In this document: in pieces, positions 47,432 to 56,097 of the stretch
Layout of the letters: each line of letters opens with the position of its first letter
Numbering within the stretch: the first letter of the stretch is position 1
NCBI RefSeq assembly: GCF_900116705.1
Contig: NZ_FPBP01000007.1
Coordinates: 145,881 to 209,880, forward strand
DNA from: Halomonas korlensis
Lineage (GTDB): Bacteria > Pseudomonadota > Gammaproteobacteria > Pseudomonadales > Halomonadaceae
Length of the DNA: 64,000 nt
Reading direction: 5' to 3'
Translations under genes and position numbers: made by a program
The notes under the pieces: generated by a model
What the model saw: the letters and a program-made list of their open reading frames with translations, nothing else
Databases searched by the model: none
What the model was told of the DNA's origin: nothing

Positions 47432-48313
47432 TCAAGCGCTACCATTGAGCAGCCGATAGGTACGAATCAGCTGGCTGTCATCGAGCTTTCCCTCTCCCCG
47501 CTGAGAGCTGGACACGAACAGCTGACGAGCGGTTTCCGCCAAGGGAGTAAAGGCACGGGAGGCTTTCGCGGCGTCGCAAACAATGCCCATGTCCTTGCAG
47601 AAGATATCGATGACGCTGGTGACATCACCCGGCTCGGCGATCATCCGCGGCCCGCGATCCTTGAGCATCCAGCTGGACGCTGAAGACCCATTCACCATCG
47701 ATAGCATCAGCGATGCATCGATACCGTTCTGCTCGGCCAGAGCCAGCGCCTCGGCCGCGGCGGCGATATGCACACCGCACAGCAGCTGGTTAACCGCCTT
47801 CATCGCGGCCCCTTGTCCAGGCTGCTGCCCCGCCTCGTACACGGCCTTGCCCAACACCTCGAACGCCGGACGACACTCCGCCAAGGCGTCTTCCGCCCCT
47901 GCGGCCATGATGGTGAGCTCACCGGCGCGAGCGCCCACCACGCCTCCGGAAACCGGGGCGTCCAGGTAACGCAGGTCCGGGCGCATTGCTGCGACGTCTC
48001 TCGAGATGGCCGCGGCGTCCTCCGGCGATATCGTGGACATCTGAACGATGCAGGCATCCTGCCCCAGCGACTCGACGCCCCCCATCTCGAACAGCAGCGA
48101 ACGAACCTGGTCGGCGTTGACCACCATCAGGAAGAGCGCCTCGCAACGGACGAGGTAGCGACTCTCTTCCTCGGTGGAGATCGCTTGGCCGTTAAAGTCT
48201 ATCGCTCGCTGTTCGAGCGCATCGATGCCGTGCACCTGGAAGCCGCCTTCTTTCAATCGAGAGGCCATCGGCCACCCCATGGCACCCAGCCCGGCAAACG
48301 CGATTTTTTCCAT
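47432..48313 (-). CDS. NAD-dependent beta-hydroxyacid dehydrogenase, L-threonate dehydrogenase (LtnD)-like
   Basis: A 293-residue 3-hydroxyisobutyrate-dehydrogenase superfamily protein: GLGAMGWPMA cofactor loop, DAPVSGGVVGARAG substrate loop and catalytic Lys in AMKAVNQLL. The following QLLCGVHIAAAAEALALAEQ helix is the form typical of LtnD, pointing to a four-carbon sugar acid rather than hydroxyisobutyrate. I start at the ATG at 48313, with GAGG seven bases upstream; a GTG two codons earlier is possible. It is followed by the isomerase gene. Confidence 0.86.
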   Translation of the reverse strand: MEKIAFAGLGAMGWPMASRLKEGGFQVHGIDALEQRAIDFNGQAISTEEESRYLVRCEALFLMVVNADQVRSLLFEMGGVESLGQDACIVQMSTISPEDAAAISRDVAAMRPDLRYLDAPVSGGVVGARAGELTIMAAGAEDALAECRPAFEVLGKAVYEAGQQPGQGAAMKAVNQLLCGVHIAAAAEALALAEQNGIDASLMLSMVNGSSASSWMLKDRGPRMIAEPGDVTSVIDIFCKDMGIVCDAAKASRAFTPLAETARQLFVSSSQRGEGKLDDSQLIRTYRLLNGSA

Positions 48314-48322
48314 AATCACACC

Positions 48323-49582
48323 TCAGTAAAGGATCAGAGCCGGCACATAGGACACCAGCAACAGTACGATGATGGCCACCAGATAGAAGGGGAGCAGCTC
48401 CTTGACCACGGCTCCGATACGTTCACGGGCAATGGCGGAAGCGACGAACAACGTGGTGCCGATGGGCGGCGAGAACAAACCAATACTGAGGTTCACGCAC
48501 ATGATGATGCCAAGCTGCACAAGATCCAGCCCGATCGCATTAGCGATCGAGACCAGCGTTGGCCCCAGCAGCAGGATGGCGGCGGGCAGGTCGAGGAACA
48601 TACCAATGAAGAGCAGCAGCAGATTGATCGCCAGAATGATCAGGAGCGGATGCTTGAGATACTCTACGGACCACTGGGCAACGGCCTGAGGCACGCCCCC
48701 TGAGGTCAGGATGTAGGCAATAATATTGGCCGCAGCAATAATTAGCATGACGATGCCGGTGGTGATCACCGTATTCACCAGGGCACTCATGACACGATCG
48801 GCAGTCAGGTCGCGATAGATAGCCGCACTGACCACCAGCGCATAGGCAACGGCGATGATACTCACCTCGGTGGGCGTGGCGATACCGACCCTCAGCAGCA
48901 CCACAATGAATACCGGCATCAGCAGCGCCGGCAACGCGGAGATCAGCGTGCTTCTCACCTCGGCGCGAGTGTACTTGAGCGTAAGCCGAGGGAAACCGCG
49001 ACGCTTACCAACGAGATAGCAGGCCGTCATCATGCCACCTGCGAGCAGCAGTGCCGGAATCACTGCCGCAACGAACAGTGACGCAATCGAGGTGTTGGAA
49101 ACGGTAGCAAACAGGATCAGGGGTATCGAGGGCGGCATCAGGCCAGCTATGACCGATGAAGACGCGGTCACGGCCGCCCCGAAAGCGCCTGGATAGCCTT
49201 CTCTCTTCTGCCAGGGTATCAACATGGAGCCAAGGGCCGACGCCTCGGCCACCGCGGAGCCGGAAACCCCACCGAATACGGTTGATCCCACTACAGTGAC
49301 CTGCCCCAGACCGCCATGGTATTTTCCCACCAACATGGACGCCAATCCCACCAACTTCTGACCGAGCCTGCCTGACATCATCAGGCTCCCCGATAGAATG
49401 AAGAAGGGTATCGCCAGCAGAGGAAAGCTTTGTGTTGGCTGAAAGATCTTCATGACTGCCATGCTCGACGGCAAAGGGCCGAAGACCGACAGGGCGGCCC
49501 AACCACTAATCACCAGCGAGTAGCCGACCGGCATCGCCATCAACATGAACAGGATGAAGCCAATGAGCATTTGGACGGTCAT
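48323..49582 (-). CDS. TRAP transporter large permease DctM, transketolase operon
   Basis: A 419-residue DctM protein with about 12 helices and the family segments AIPFFILSGSLMMSG, FGGVSGSAVAEASALGSM and AGLMPPSIPLILFA. It overlaps the small permease gene by four bases. It takes up the substrate of this operon, probably with sodium. Similar in design to the gluconate DctM in this window, but clearly a different paralogue. Confidence 0.93.
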   Translation of the reverse strand: MTVQMLIGFILFMLMAMPVGYSLVISGWAALSVFGPLPSSMAVMKIFQPTQSFPLLAIPFFILSGSLMMSGRLGQKLVGLASMLVGKYHGGLGQVTVVGSTVFGGVSGSAVAEASALGSMLIPWQKREGYPGAFGAAVTASSSVIAGLMPPSIPLILFATVSNTSIASLFVAAVIPALLLAGGMMTACYLVGKRRGFPRLTLKYTRAEVRSTLISALPALLMPVFIVVLLRVGIATPTEVSIIAVAYALVVSAAIYRDLTADRVMSALVNTVITTGIVMLIIAAANIIAYILTSGGVPQAVAQWSVEYLKHPLLIILAINLLLLFIGMFLDLPAAILLLGPTLVSIANAIGLDLVQLGIIMCVNLSIGLFSPPIGTTLFVASAIARERIGAVVKELLPFYLVAIIVLLLVSYVPALILY

Positions 49583-50142
49583 ATCCCATCCTCCCCATGA
49601 GAGACTTGCGGCTTGGAGAATTGATCTCCACCGGTCAGTACCAACGCGATGTTAATGAGCGAATCGAGTGCCAAGCCAATGAATCCGATGACCACCGACC
49701 AGTAGGCCCAGGACATAGCGACCTGGGTAATCGGGAGTCGCTGGGATCCTGCGATCTCGACGACGTCGAGGGCATGGACTGCCATGGTTCCAAAGGCAAT
49801 CATCGCGATGCCGTCGACGGCCAGGACGACAGCCTTCCTCGGCAAGCTGGGCAGCTTCTCCACCACCAGATCGATGCCGATATGCTCGTTCTTGGCGGCG
49901 GCGGCGACGATGGCACTCATCGTCAACCAAGGGAAAAGCAGATTGGGCACTTCCGCCACCCAGCCCAGGTTAGTGGAAAGCACATACCGGACCACCACCC
50001 CCGTCAACAACGACAGGAACATGACCACGATGGAGGCAATGGCTACCCATTTGGAGGCGAAATAAATGGCATTCTTTGAGCTCGCTAGCAGTGAAGGGGG
50101 CGCTCCCCCTTCGCTGCTGCGGCTCTCATCCGAGAGCTTCAT
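49579..50142 (-). CDS. TRAP transporter small permease DctQ, transketolase operon
   Basis: A 187-residue DctQ protein with four helices and the NLGWVAEVPNLLFPWLTM segment corresponding to the conserved W-x-x-E motif. I take the ATG at 50142, eight bases after GGAGG; an ATG at 50148 lies too close to that site. Its stop overlaps the start of the large permease gene. Confidence 0.88.
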   Translation of the reverse strand: MKLSDESRSSEGGAPPSLLASSKNAIYFASKWVAIASIVVMFLSLLTGVVVRYVLSTNLGWVAEVPNLLFPWLTMSAIVAAAAKNEHIGIDLVVEKLPSLPRKAVVLAVDGIAMIAFGTMAVHALDVVEIAGSQRLPITQVAMSWAYWSVVIGFIGLALDSLINIALVLTGGDQFSKPQVSHGEDGI

Positions 50143-50157
50143 GGACATCTCCTCCCG

Positions 50158-51138
50158 TTACTGCGACTCGCTCTGAGCCGCGTTGACGACCATCTCGACC
50201 AGCTCCGGGTACTGTTCACGCCACAGGTCGTAAACGGATTCAGTGGCGTCGATAAACGGCTGCTTTTCGACTTCATTGAATTCCACGCCAGCCTGTTCCA
50301 TTTCACTGCGCAACTCTTCATCCGCCTCGAGAGAGGCCTGACGATTGAACTCACCTGCCTCGATCGCCGCCTCTTGAATCACTTGTTGATGCTCAGGAGA
50401 AAGCATATCCCAGGCCATTTTGCTCATTAGCAGCGGGGTTGACTCGTACTTGTGGCCCGTCAGCGAGATATAGTCCTGCACCTCGTGGAGCTTCGATGAA
50501 TAAATATTCATCAGCGGGTTCTCTTGGCCATCCACGACACCCTGCTCAAGACCGATGTACAGCTCGGAGAAATTCATCGGGGTCGGGTTGGCACCCAGCG
50601 CTTCGAAGATATCGACGGTCATCTCATCGGGAGGCGTGCGGATTTTCATGCCATCCAGATCCTCGGGGGTCTCGATGGGATGCACATTGTTACTGACGTG
50701 ACGAATGCCGTTATCCCACAGCGCGAGAAGCACCAGGTTCTGCTCTTCCGCGAGTTTCTTCAGCTCGTCGCCGACCTCACCGTCCATCACTTTCCAGGCG
50801 GTGGGCAGCGAGTCGAAGAGGAACGGCAGGCCAAGTACGGAGAACTGCGGCACGACGCTCGAGGTGGCACCTTGGCTATTGGTACTGAAAGCCAGCGTGC
50901 CCATTCTCATCTGGGTCAGCGCTTCCATGTCATCGCCATACTGGGCGTTGCCCCCTACGTCCACAATTAGCTGGCCGTCAGTGCCCTCTTCCACCAGCTC
51001 TGCGAAAAGTTCGGAGGCATCCCACTTCGGATTACCCTCCGCAGCGTTGTGGGTAAGCTGGAGCGTCTGCTGAGCAGCCGCGGTACCGGTAAAGAAAAAG
51101 GCGCCGGCGAATACATATCCAATGACTGTTGGTTTCAT
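50158..51138 (-). CDS. TRAP transporter substrate-binding protein DctP, transketolase operon
   Basis: A 326-residue periplasmic protein with a signal peptide ending AAAQ (about residue 23). The Arg in LDGMKIRTPPDEMT is the expected carboxylate contact, and ELYIGLEQGVVDGQENPLMN is the family hallmark. The retained Arg suggests the ligand carries a carboxylate, for example a sugar acid. It is separated by 45 bases from the transketolase gene upstream. Confidence 0.93.
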   Translation of the reverse strand: MKPTVIGYVFAGAFFFTGTAAAQQTLQLTHNAAEGNPKWDASELFAELVEEGTDGQLIVDVGGNAQYGDDMEALTQMRMGTLAFSTNSQGATSSVVPQFSVLGLPFLFDSLPTAWKVMDGEVGDELKKLAEEQNLVLLALWDNGIRHVSNNVHPIETPEDLDGMKIRTPPDEMTVDIFEALGANPTPMNFSELYIGLEQGVVDGQENPLMNIYSSKLHEVQDYISLTGHKYESTPLLMSKMAWDMLSPEHQQVIQEAAIEAGEFNRQASLEADEELRSEMEQAGVEFNEVEKQPFIDATESVYDLWREQYPELVEMVVNAAQSESQ

Positions 51139-51183
51139 GACATATCTCTCTGTTCAAATGATTGTTGTAATGCAGTTAACGCG

Positions 51184-52206
51184 TTAGATGGTTGGCATGA
51201 TTTCTTCGTCTTCGGAGAAATATTTCTCCAAAGTTTTCACTACCTCCTTGGTTGAAATACCATAGAGATCGTGAAGGGTCGGCAGGGCACCCGCACCCAG
51301 GAACTCATCGGGAAGACCAATTTGACGGAACGTGACCGAGACGCCCTCTCGCATCAGCAGAGAAGCGATGCTTTCCCCTAAGCCGCCGACGATCGAGTGG
51401 TTCTCGGCCACAAAGACGGGGCGGTCGGGGTAACGACGCACCTCTGCGAGAATGGCATCATTATCCAGCGGCTTGATCGTGGCACAGTGCATGACAGCCA
51501 CCTCGACACCTTTTTCCTTCATTTGATCGGAGGCCTCGATCGCACGCGTCGTCATGAGACCGGAAGAGATGATCAGGGCATCTTTGCCGTCAATCAGTTG
51601 CTTGGCCTTGCCAATCTCAAAACGGTAGCCTTCGAAACGCTCCAGGACGCGCGGTACCTTGCCACGCAGCAGTCGCAAGTAGACGGGGCCGTCGAAATCC
51701 ACCATCGCCTGCACCGACTGCTCGATATCCACCGCATCACAGGGGTCGATAATGGTCAGATTCGGCATGCCGCGGAAGATGGCAATATCCTCAGTGGCTT
51801 GGTGACTCGGCCCATAGCCAGTAGTCAGTCCCGGAAGCGCACTAATGATCTTGACGTTCAGCTTCTCCTCGGCAATCGCCAGGCAGATGAAGTCGTAGGC
51901 GCGGCGCGAGGCGAAGACACTGTAGGTCGTGACGAAGGGGATGAAACCCTCGCGCGCCATGCCGGCGCCTGCCATCATGAGCAGCTGCTCGGCCATGCCC
52001 ATCTGGTAATACCGATCAGGGTAGGCCTGAGCGAAGATATGCAGATCGGTATACTTGCCCAAGTCCGCCGTCATACCGACGATCTTGGGGTTCTTCTCGG
52101 CAGCCTCTACCAGCGCATGTCCAAAGGGGGCCGACGTCGTTGGCGTGCCTTCGTCGGCGATGGACGCAATCATGGCTGAGGTTTTCAACTTCTTTTTGGC
52201 GCTCAT
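51184..52206 (-). CDS. Transketolase C-terminal subunit (split transketolase)
   Basis: A 340-residue protein holding the pyrimidine-binding and C-terminal domains of a transketolase. MGMAEQLLMMAGAGMAREG contains the catalytic Glu that activates thiamine diphosphate. YSVFASRRAYDFI, GPSHQATEDIA and a C-terminal PVFVAENHSIVGGLGESIA domain follow. It needs the N-terminal subunit encoded 12 bases upstream. Split transketolases of this type serve special sugar pathways as well as central metabolism; the operon context favours the former. AGAGG precedes the ATG. Confidence 0.92.
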   Translation of the reverse strand: MSAKKKLKTSAMIASIADEGTPTTSAPFGHALVEAAEKNPKIVGMTADLGKYTDLHIFAQAYPDRYYQMGMAEQLLMMAGAGMAREGFIPFVTTYSVFASRRAYDFICLAIAEEKLNVKIISALPGLTTGYGPSHQATEDIAIFRGMPNLTIIDPCDAVDIEQSVQAMVDFDGPVYLRLLRGKVPRVLERFEGYRFEIGKAKQLIDGKDALIISSGLMTTRAIEASDQMKEKGVEVAVMHCATIKPLDNDAILAEVRRYPDRPVFVAENHSIVGGLGESIASLLMREGVSVTFRQIGLPDEFLGAGALPTLHDLYGISTKEVVKTLEKYFSEDEEIMPTI

Positions 52207-52218
52207 TTCATTTCCTCT

Positions 52219-53079
52219 TTACTGGACACCGTAGACTTCATCGAGCTGCTTGAGCGCCACACTCCACTCATTCTCATCAACACGAATGAAGTGAGTCTTG
52301 TCCCGAGTTTCCAGGAACGGCACACCGCGGCCCATCAGGGTGTCGCAAATAATGACGCGGGGCTTATCGGAGTTGCTTTGCATGGCACTGTCGAAGGCCT
52401 CGACCAGCGCCTCAAGATCATTGCCATCGACGCGATAGGTCTCCCACCCGAACGCGACCCACTTGTCGGCTATCGGTTCGTAGTTGAGCACGGTGGACGA
52501 CTTGTCGTCGGCCTGCTGGTCATTGACATCCACAAGCGCAATCAGGTTATCCAGCTTCCAATGAGCGGCGGAGGCGACGGCCTCCCAGGTCGAGCCCTCA
52601 TTCAGCTCGCCGTCTGACAACAGGTTGAAGATGCGCGAGTCGCTCTCCTTGCGCTTGAGACCCAGCGCCATGCCGACGCCAATGCCCAGGCCGTGGCCCA
52701 GAGAACCACCGGTGATCTCCATGCCCGGCGTATAGTCGGCCATGCCTGACATGGGCAGAATACTGTCGTCGCTGCCGTAGTCTTCGATTTCCTCCTCGGC
52801 GATGACGCCGGCCTCGATCAAGACGGCGTAGAGGGCGATGGCGTAATGCCCGATGGACAGCAGGAAACGATCCCGCTCCTCCCACTCCGGGTTCTTGGGG
52901 TCCAGTTTCAGTGCGCGGAAATAGGAAACCGCCAGGACATCGGCAACCCCCAAGGCCTGACCGACGTACCCTTGTCCCTGTACTTCGCCCATCCGTAAGG
53001 AGTTACGACGAATCTTGTAGGCTCGCTGCCGAAGCGCCTCGATAGCACTGGCCTGCGATGAAGTAGCTGTTTGACTCAT
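52219..53079 (-). CDS. Transketolase N-terminal subunit (split transketolase)
   Basis: A 286-residue protein equal to the thiamine-diphosphate-binding domain: SIGHYAIALYAVL (substrate/cofactor His), GSLGHGLGIGVGMALG, and the metal/diphosphate motif LSDGELNEGSTWEA ending near DVNDQQ. The usual GDG is SDG here. It transfers two-carbon ketol units together with the C-terminal subunit. I choose 53079 because GGAGGTGA lies five bases before that ATG; an earlier ATG at 53106 overlaps a palindrome and has no such site. It is the first gene of the leftward operon. Confidence 0.92.
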   Translation of the reverse strand: MSQTATSSQASAIEALRQRAYKIRRNSLRMGEVQGQGYVGQALGVADVLAVSYFRALKLDPKNPEWEERDRFLLSIGHYAIALYAVLIEAGVIAEEEIEDYGSDDSILPMSGMADYTPGMEITGGSLGHGLGIGVGMALGLKRKESDSRIFNLLSDGELNEGSTWEAVASAAHWKLDNLIALVDVNDQQADDKSSTVLNYEPIADKWVAFGWETYRVDGNDLEALVEAFDSAMQSNSDKPRVIICDTLMGRGVPFLETRDKTHFIRVDENEWSVALKQLDEVYGVQ

Positions 53080-53095
53080 ACCAGTCACCTCCAAT

Positions 53096-53105
53096 TGGTT
53101 GACCA
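53096..53105. promoter_or_regulatory. Operator-like palindrome TGGTTGACCA
   Basis: It lies 17-26 bases before the start codon of the transketolase N subunit, partly before its ribosome site. With its flank it reads ATTGGTTGACCATT, close to the TTGGT-xx-ACCAA operators of FCD regulators such as UxuR/ExuR. The FCD regulator encoded at the end of the operon is the natural candidate to bind. Confidence 0.5.
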
Positions 53106-53240
53106 TTGGAAGGTAGAGACTTCAGGGTAATTGCGAAATAAGACCTTAGTCTATTGCATGCTTCGCGAGTGAATAAAGAGGACAGTTTAGTGAATAGCCT
53201 GTTATTTATTAGCCGTTTAATAGAGCTAGCTTCTTAGAAT

Positions 53241-53268
53241 TTTATACAGTTTATTCTTTATTTAACAA
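53241..53268 (-). promoter_or_regulatory. Sigma-70-type promoter candidate for the transketolase operon
   Basis: On the minus strand TTGTTA (53268-53263) and TATAAA (53246-53241) are separated by 16 bases in an AT-rich stretch. A start near 53234 would give a leader of about 155 nt that contains the palindrome at 53096-53105. Confidence 0.45.
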
Positions 53269-53396
53269 CAGCTTACAAGATGTAAACGTGTTTAGCGCTT
53301 ATCTTCCCATATCAAAGAAATCTAAAGGAATCTGGCTTGCACTCGTAGCATCCAGCGCACTCCCCGTAAGCCAGTCAAGACGTGCGCTTATATAAA

Positions 53397-53406
53397 TGGT
53401 CGACCA
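53397..53406. promoter_or_regulatory. Operator-like palindrome TGGTCGACCA
   Basis: A perfect ten-base palindrome of the same form as that at 53096-53105, differing only at the central pyrimidine. It follows directly after TATATAA (53390-53396), a plausible -10 element for a rightward transcript to the ThiO-like gene, so a bound repressor would cover the start site. Confidence 0.5.
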
Positions 53407-53727
53407 ATATAGACAAATTGGCCAGCATAAGAGGAGGGTGGGATCGCGACTCTCCACGTCGATCCCTTGTCAGGCGAGTGGGTCTTTTGTGCTTGCCGCC
53501 GAAGCCCTAGCGTTAGGCGAGCTCCTGATCATCATCCCGGCGGGCTCGACCTGCATGGGACTAGCGTGGAGGAAGCACAGCGCGCGTAGGTTGCCGACAG
53601 CCATTCCCCGCAAGCGCTGCATGTGTCATAGCAACTGAGCGTCAGAAATGTTCACAAAGCGAGAAATCAGTCTTCGGCGACCAGCCATCTACTTGATAAA
53701 GCGTAACTACTGCATGGTGGAATTGAT

Positions 53728-54813
53728 GTGAGCAATTTCCTGATCGTTGGTGGCGGCGTGATCGGCATGATGACGGCGTTGCAACTAGCCGATGCTGGCC
53801 TTGATGTCACCGTGGTCGAGCGCGGCGTGAGTGGACGCGAGGCGTCTTGGGCCGGGGGAGGTATTGTCTCGCCGCCCTATCCCTGGCGCTACAGCGCACC
53901 GATTTCCAGTCTCTCTCGCTGGTCGGAGGGCTTCTATCCCGAGCTAGCACTGCGTCTGCTGGAGGAGACCAGCATCGATCCCGAGTACCGGCAGAATGGC
54001 CTGCTCTACCTGCGGGTAGAGGACGAGGAAAAGGCCTTGGCCTGGGCACGCAACGTCGGCAAACCGTTGGAGCGGGTCGGGGCTGATTTTCTGTACGCCA
54101 AGGAACCTAATGCTGTTCCGGGCTGCGACGATGCCCTATGGATGCCGACGCTGGGCAACATTCGTAACCCCCGCCTGGTGCGTGCCTTGCGAGCTCGGCT
54201 GGCAATCATGCCCCGCGTGACCCTGCGCGAGGGCGTGACGGTCATCGGGCTTACCCGCGAAGGGGCGCGAGTCGTCGGCGTGGAGACCACCGCCGGGAGA
54301 ATTGCCAGTGATCAGGTGATCATCTGCGGCGGGGCCTGGGCGGCCGAGTTACTGGCCACCGTTGAGGTGCGCCTGCCGGTACGCCCCGTCAAAGGCCAGA
54401 TGATCTTGTTCAAGGCGCCGCCAGAGCTGGTCCAGCGCGTGGTGCTGATGGACGGGCGCTACGTGATCCCGCGGGCCGATGGCCGAGTGCTCGCCGGCTC
54501 AACCCTCGAGGAGGTCGGCTTCGACAAGACGGTCACCCGCGAGGCACGGGAATCGCTGTGGCAGAGTGCCACGCGCATCGTGCCGGCGCTGACCGCGTGC
54601 GAGGTGGAGCATCACTGGTCTGGGCTGCGCCCTGGCTCGCCAGACGGGGTGCCCTTCATCGGCCGTCTGCCGGGCTTCGACAACCTGCACGTCAACGCCG
54701 GACATTTCCGCAACGGCTTGGTGTTGGCGCCGGCTTCCACGCGCCTGTTGGTCGATTTGTTACTGGGTCGCGAACCTATCCTCGACCAGTCGCCCTACCG
54801 ACCCGGTTGCTAA
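53728..54813 (+). CDS. FAD-dependent oxidase, glycine oxidase (ThiO)/DAO family
   Basis: A 361-residue DAO-family flavoprotein with the dinucleotide motif FLIVGGGVIGMMTALQLA, the ERGVSGREASWAGGGIVSP segment typical of ThiO, GRVLAGSTLEEVGFD, and HWSGLRPGSPDGVPFIG plus NAGHFRNGLVLAPAS at the C-terminus. It oxidises glycine or a D- or N-methyl amino acid to an imine with H2O2. There are no thiamine-synthesis neighbours, so a catabolic role linked to the divergent operon is possible. Start is GTG at 53728. Confidence 0.86.
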   Translation: MSNFLIVGGGVIGMMTALQLADAGLDVTVVERGVSGREASWAGGGIVSPPYPWRYSAPISSLSRWSEGFYPELALRLLEETSIDPEYRQNGLLYLRVEDEEKALAWARNVGKPLERVGADFLYAKEPNAVPGCDDALWMPTLGNIRNPRLVRALRARLAIMPRVTLREGVTVIGLTREGARVVGVETTAGRIASDQVIICGGAWAAELLATVEVRLPVRPVKGQMILFKAPPELVQRVVLMDGRYVIPRADGRVLAGSTLEEVGFDKTVTREARESLWQSATRIVPALTACEVEHHWSGLRPGSPDGVPFIGRLPGFDNLHVNAGHFRNGLVLAPASTRLLVDLLLGREPILDQSPYRPGC

Positions 54814-55002
54814 ATATGAAAAATGAACTCGTGAAAACAGTTACTGAATTCAGAGAAAACCAGCATCCTTTTCTACAACACTCTCTTTCTATGATGGATG
54901 CCTCATCAATATTCCTCTAAGGAGCAGCGTTCAATTTATAAAGAAATAACAGAAACCAGCAGCGTCATATTTCCGCCGGGCTGCGATAAATAACGCAATG
55001 AT

Positions 55003-55902
55003 TCAGGCTGTTGTTTCCCGGGCGGCATCGACAATCATCTCACGCAGCGCCGCTGCGGCCGTGGAGAGCGCGCGCCGGCGACTCTGGACGATGCCGAGCG
55101 GGCGACTCACATTGGGCGATACCAGGGGGCGGTGGTCGATCCCATGGGTGGCGATCTGTCGGAAGCTGAACTTCGGCAGCACGCTGATACCCACGCCGGC
55201 GGCCACCATGCGCCCCACAGTGGCGATCTGGCTGGCATCGCAGATCACATCCAACGGTTGGCCCACTTCGGCCATGATGCGGTCGATATCCTGCCGCGAG
55301 CTCGAGAGCCGGTTGATCCCGATAAAGGGAAAGGCGGCCAGTTGTCGCCAGGCGATTCGCGGTCGCTCAAGCAGCGGGTGGCCCAGCGCGCAGACGACCA
55401 CGTAGCGATCTTCCAGCACCGGTTCGAAGGCGAGATCCTCCGCGCCGAGAGGCGGCACCGAAAGCCCCAGGTCGGCGCGCCCTTCACGCACCATCACGTT
55501 CACCTGCTCGGCCAGCACATCGTGCAGGGCGAAGTTGATGCGCGGGTAACGAGCGTGAAAGGTGGCGATCACGCCAGGCAGCAGGCCGGCGGCCAGGGTG
55601 GGCAGCGCCGCCACCGCGACTTTGCCGCGCTTCTTCGAGAACAGCTCGTCGAGGTCTTCGAAGGCCTCGCTCCAATCATTCAGCAGACGGATCGCCACCG
55701 GCAGGAAGGCTTCGCCTTCCGGCGTGAGGGTGAGCTGGCGGGTGCTGCGCGAGAACAGTGCACCGCCCACCGTCTCTTCCAGCTTGCGCAGGGCAATCGA
55801 GATGGCCGGCTGGGAGAGATGGATGCGCTCGCTGGCCTCGGCCAGGCTGCGCGACTGCGCCACCGCGACGAAGGCGCCGAGCTGTCGAATGCTGGGATTC
55901 AT
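55003..55902 (-). CDS. LysR-family transcriptional regulator
   Basis: A 299-residue LysR regulator: N-terminal winged helix (LGAFVAVAQSRSLAEASERIHLSQPAISIALRKLE in two motifs about 7-42) and a two-lobed effector domain. It is divergent from the TAXI-TRAP operon with a 195-base gap that contains an ATTCAATG inverted repeat, so it most likely activates that operon in response to its substrate. Confidence 0.92.
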   Translation of the reverse strand: MNPSIRQLGAFVAVAQSRSLAEASERIHLSQPAISIALRKLEETVGGALFSRSTRQLTLTPEGEAFLPVAIRLLNDWSEAFEDLDELFSKKRGKVAVAALPTLAAGLLPGVIATFHARYPRINFALHDVLAEQVNVMVREGRADLGLSVPPLGAEDLAFEPVLEDRYVVVCALGHPLLERPRIAWRQLAAFPFIGINRLSSSRQDIDRIMAEVGQPLDVICDASQIATVGRMVAAGVGISVLPKFSFRQIATHGIDHRPLVSPNVSRPLGIVQSRRRALSTAAAALREMIVDAARETTA

Positions 55903-55930
55903 TTAGAGAGTAAAACAGGTTTTAAAAACA

Positions 55931-55974
55931 ATTCAATGTACAAAATTGGGAGCGGCAACCACGCTGCATTGAAT
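55931..55974. promoter_or_regulatory. Inverted repeat in the LysR/TAXI-TRAP divergent region
   Basis: ATTCAATG (55931-55938) and its exact complement CATTGAAT (55967-55974) are separated by 28 bases. The span suits two half-sites for a LysR tetramer between the divergent genes. No clear promoter elements were assigned. Confidence 0.38.
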
Positions 55975-56097
55975 GGCGCTCTTCCGGAGCACCTTCCTGA
56001 AGCGCCGCCGGGTGGATCGTGCACCGCCACGAGACGCTGTTTCACATCATGATTCGTCATAACAACAAGCCCGTAGCCGGGCCAGGAGCCAACCACC

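Larger units (their letters stand above)
53080..53727. other. Divergent regulatory region between the transketolase operon and the ThiO-like gene
   Basis: About 650 bases without a credible gene, AT-rich in 53150-53310. It holds a minus-strand promoter candidate (53241-53268) and two TGGTYGACCA palindromes (53096-53105, 53397-53406). A frame of 80 codons at 53396-53638 begins inside the second palindrome and resembles no protein. Confidence 0.65.

Noticed and set aside
53396..53638. 80-codon frame in the divergent region
   Set aside because: It begins inside an operator-like palindrome, has no ribosome site and no recognisable sequence.
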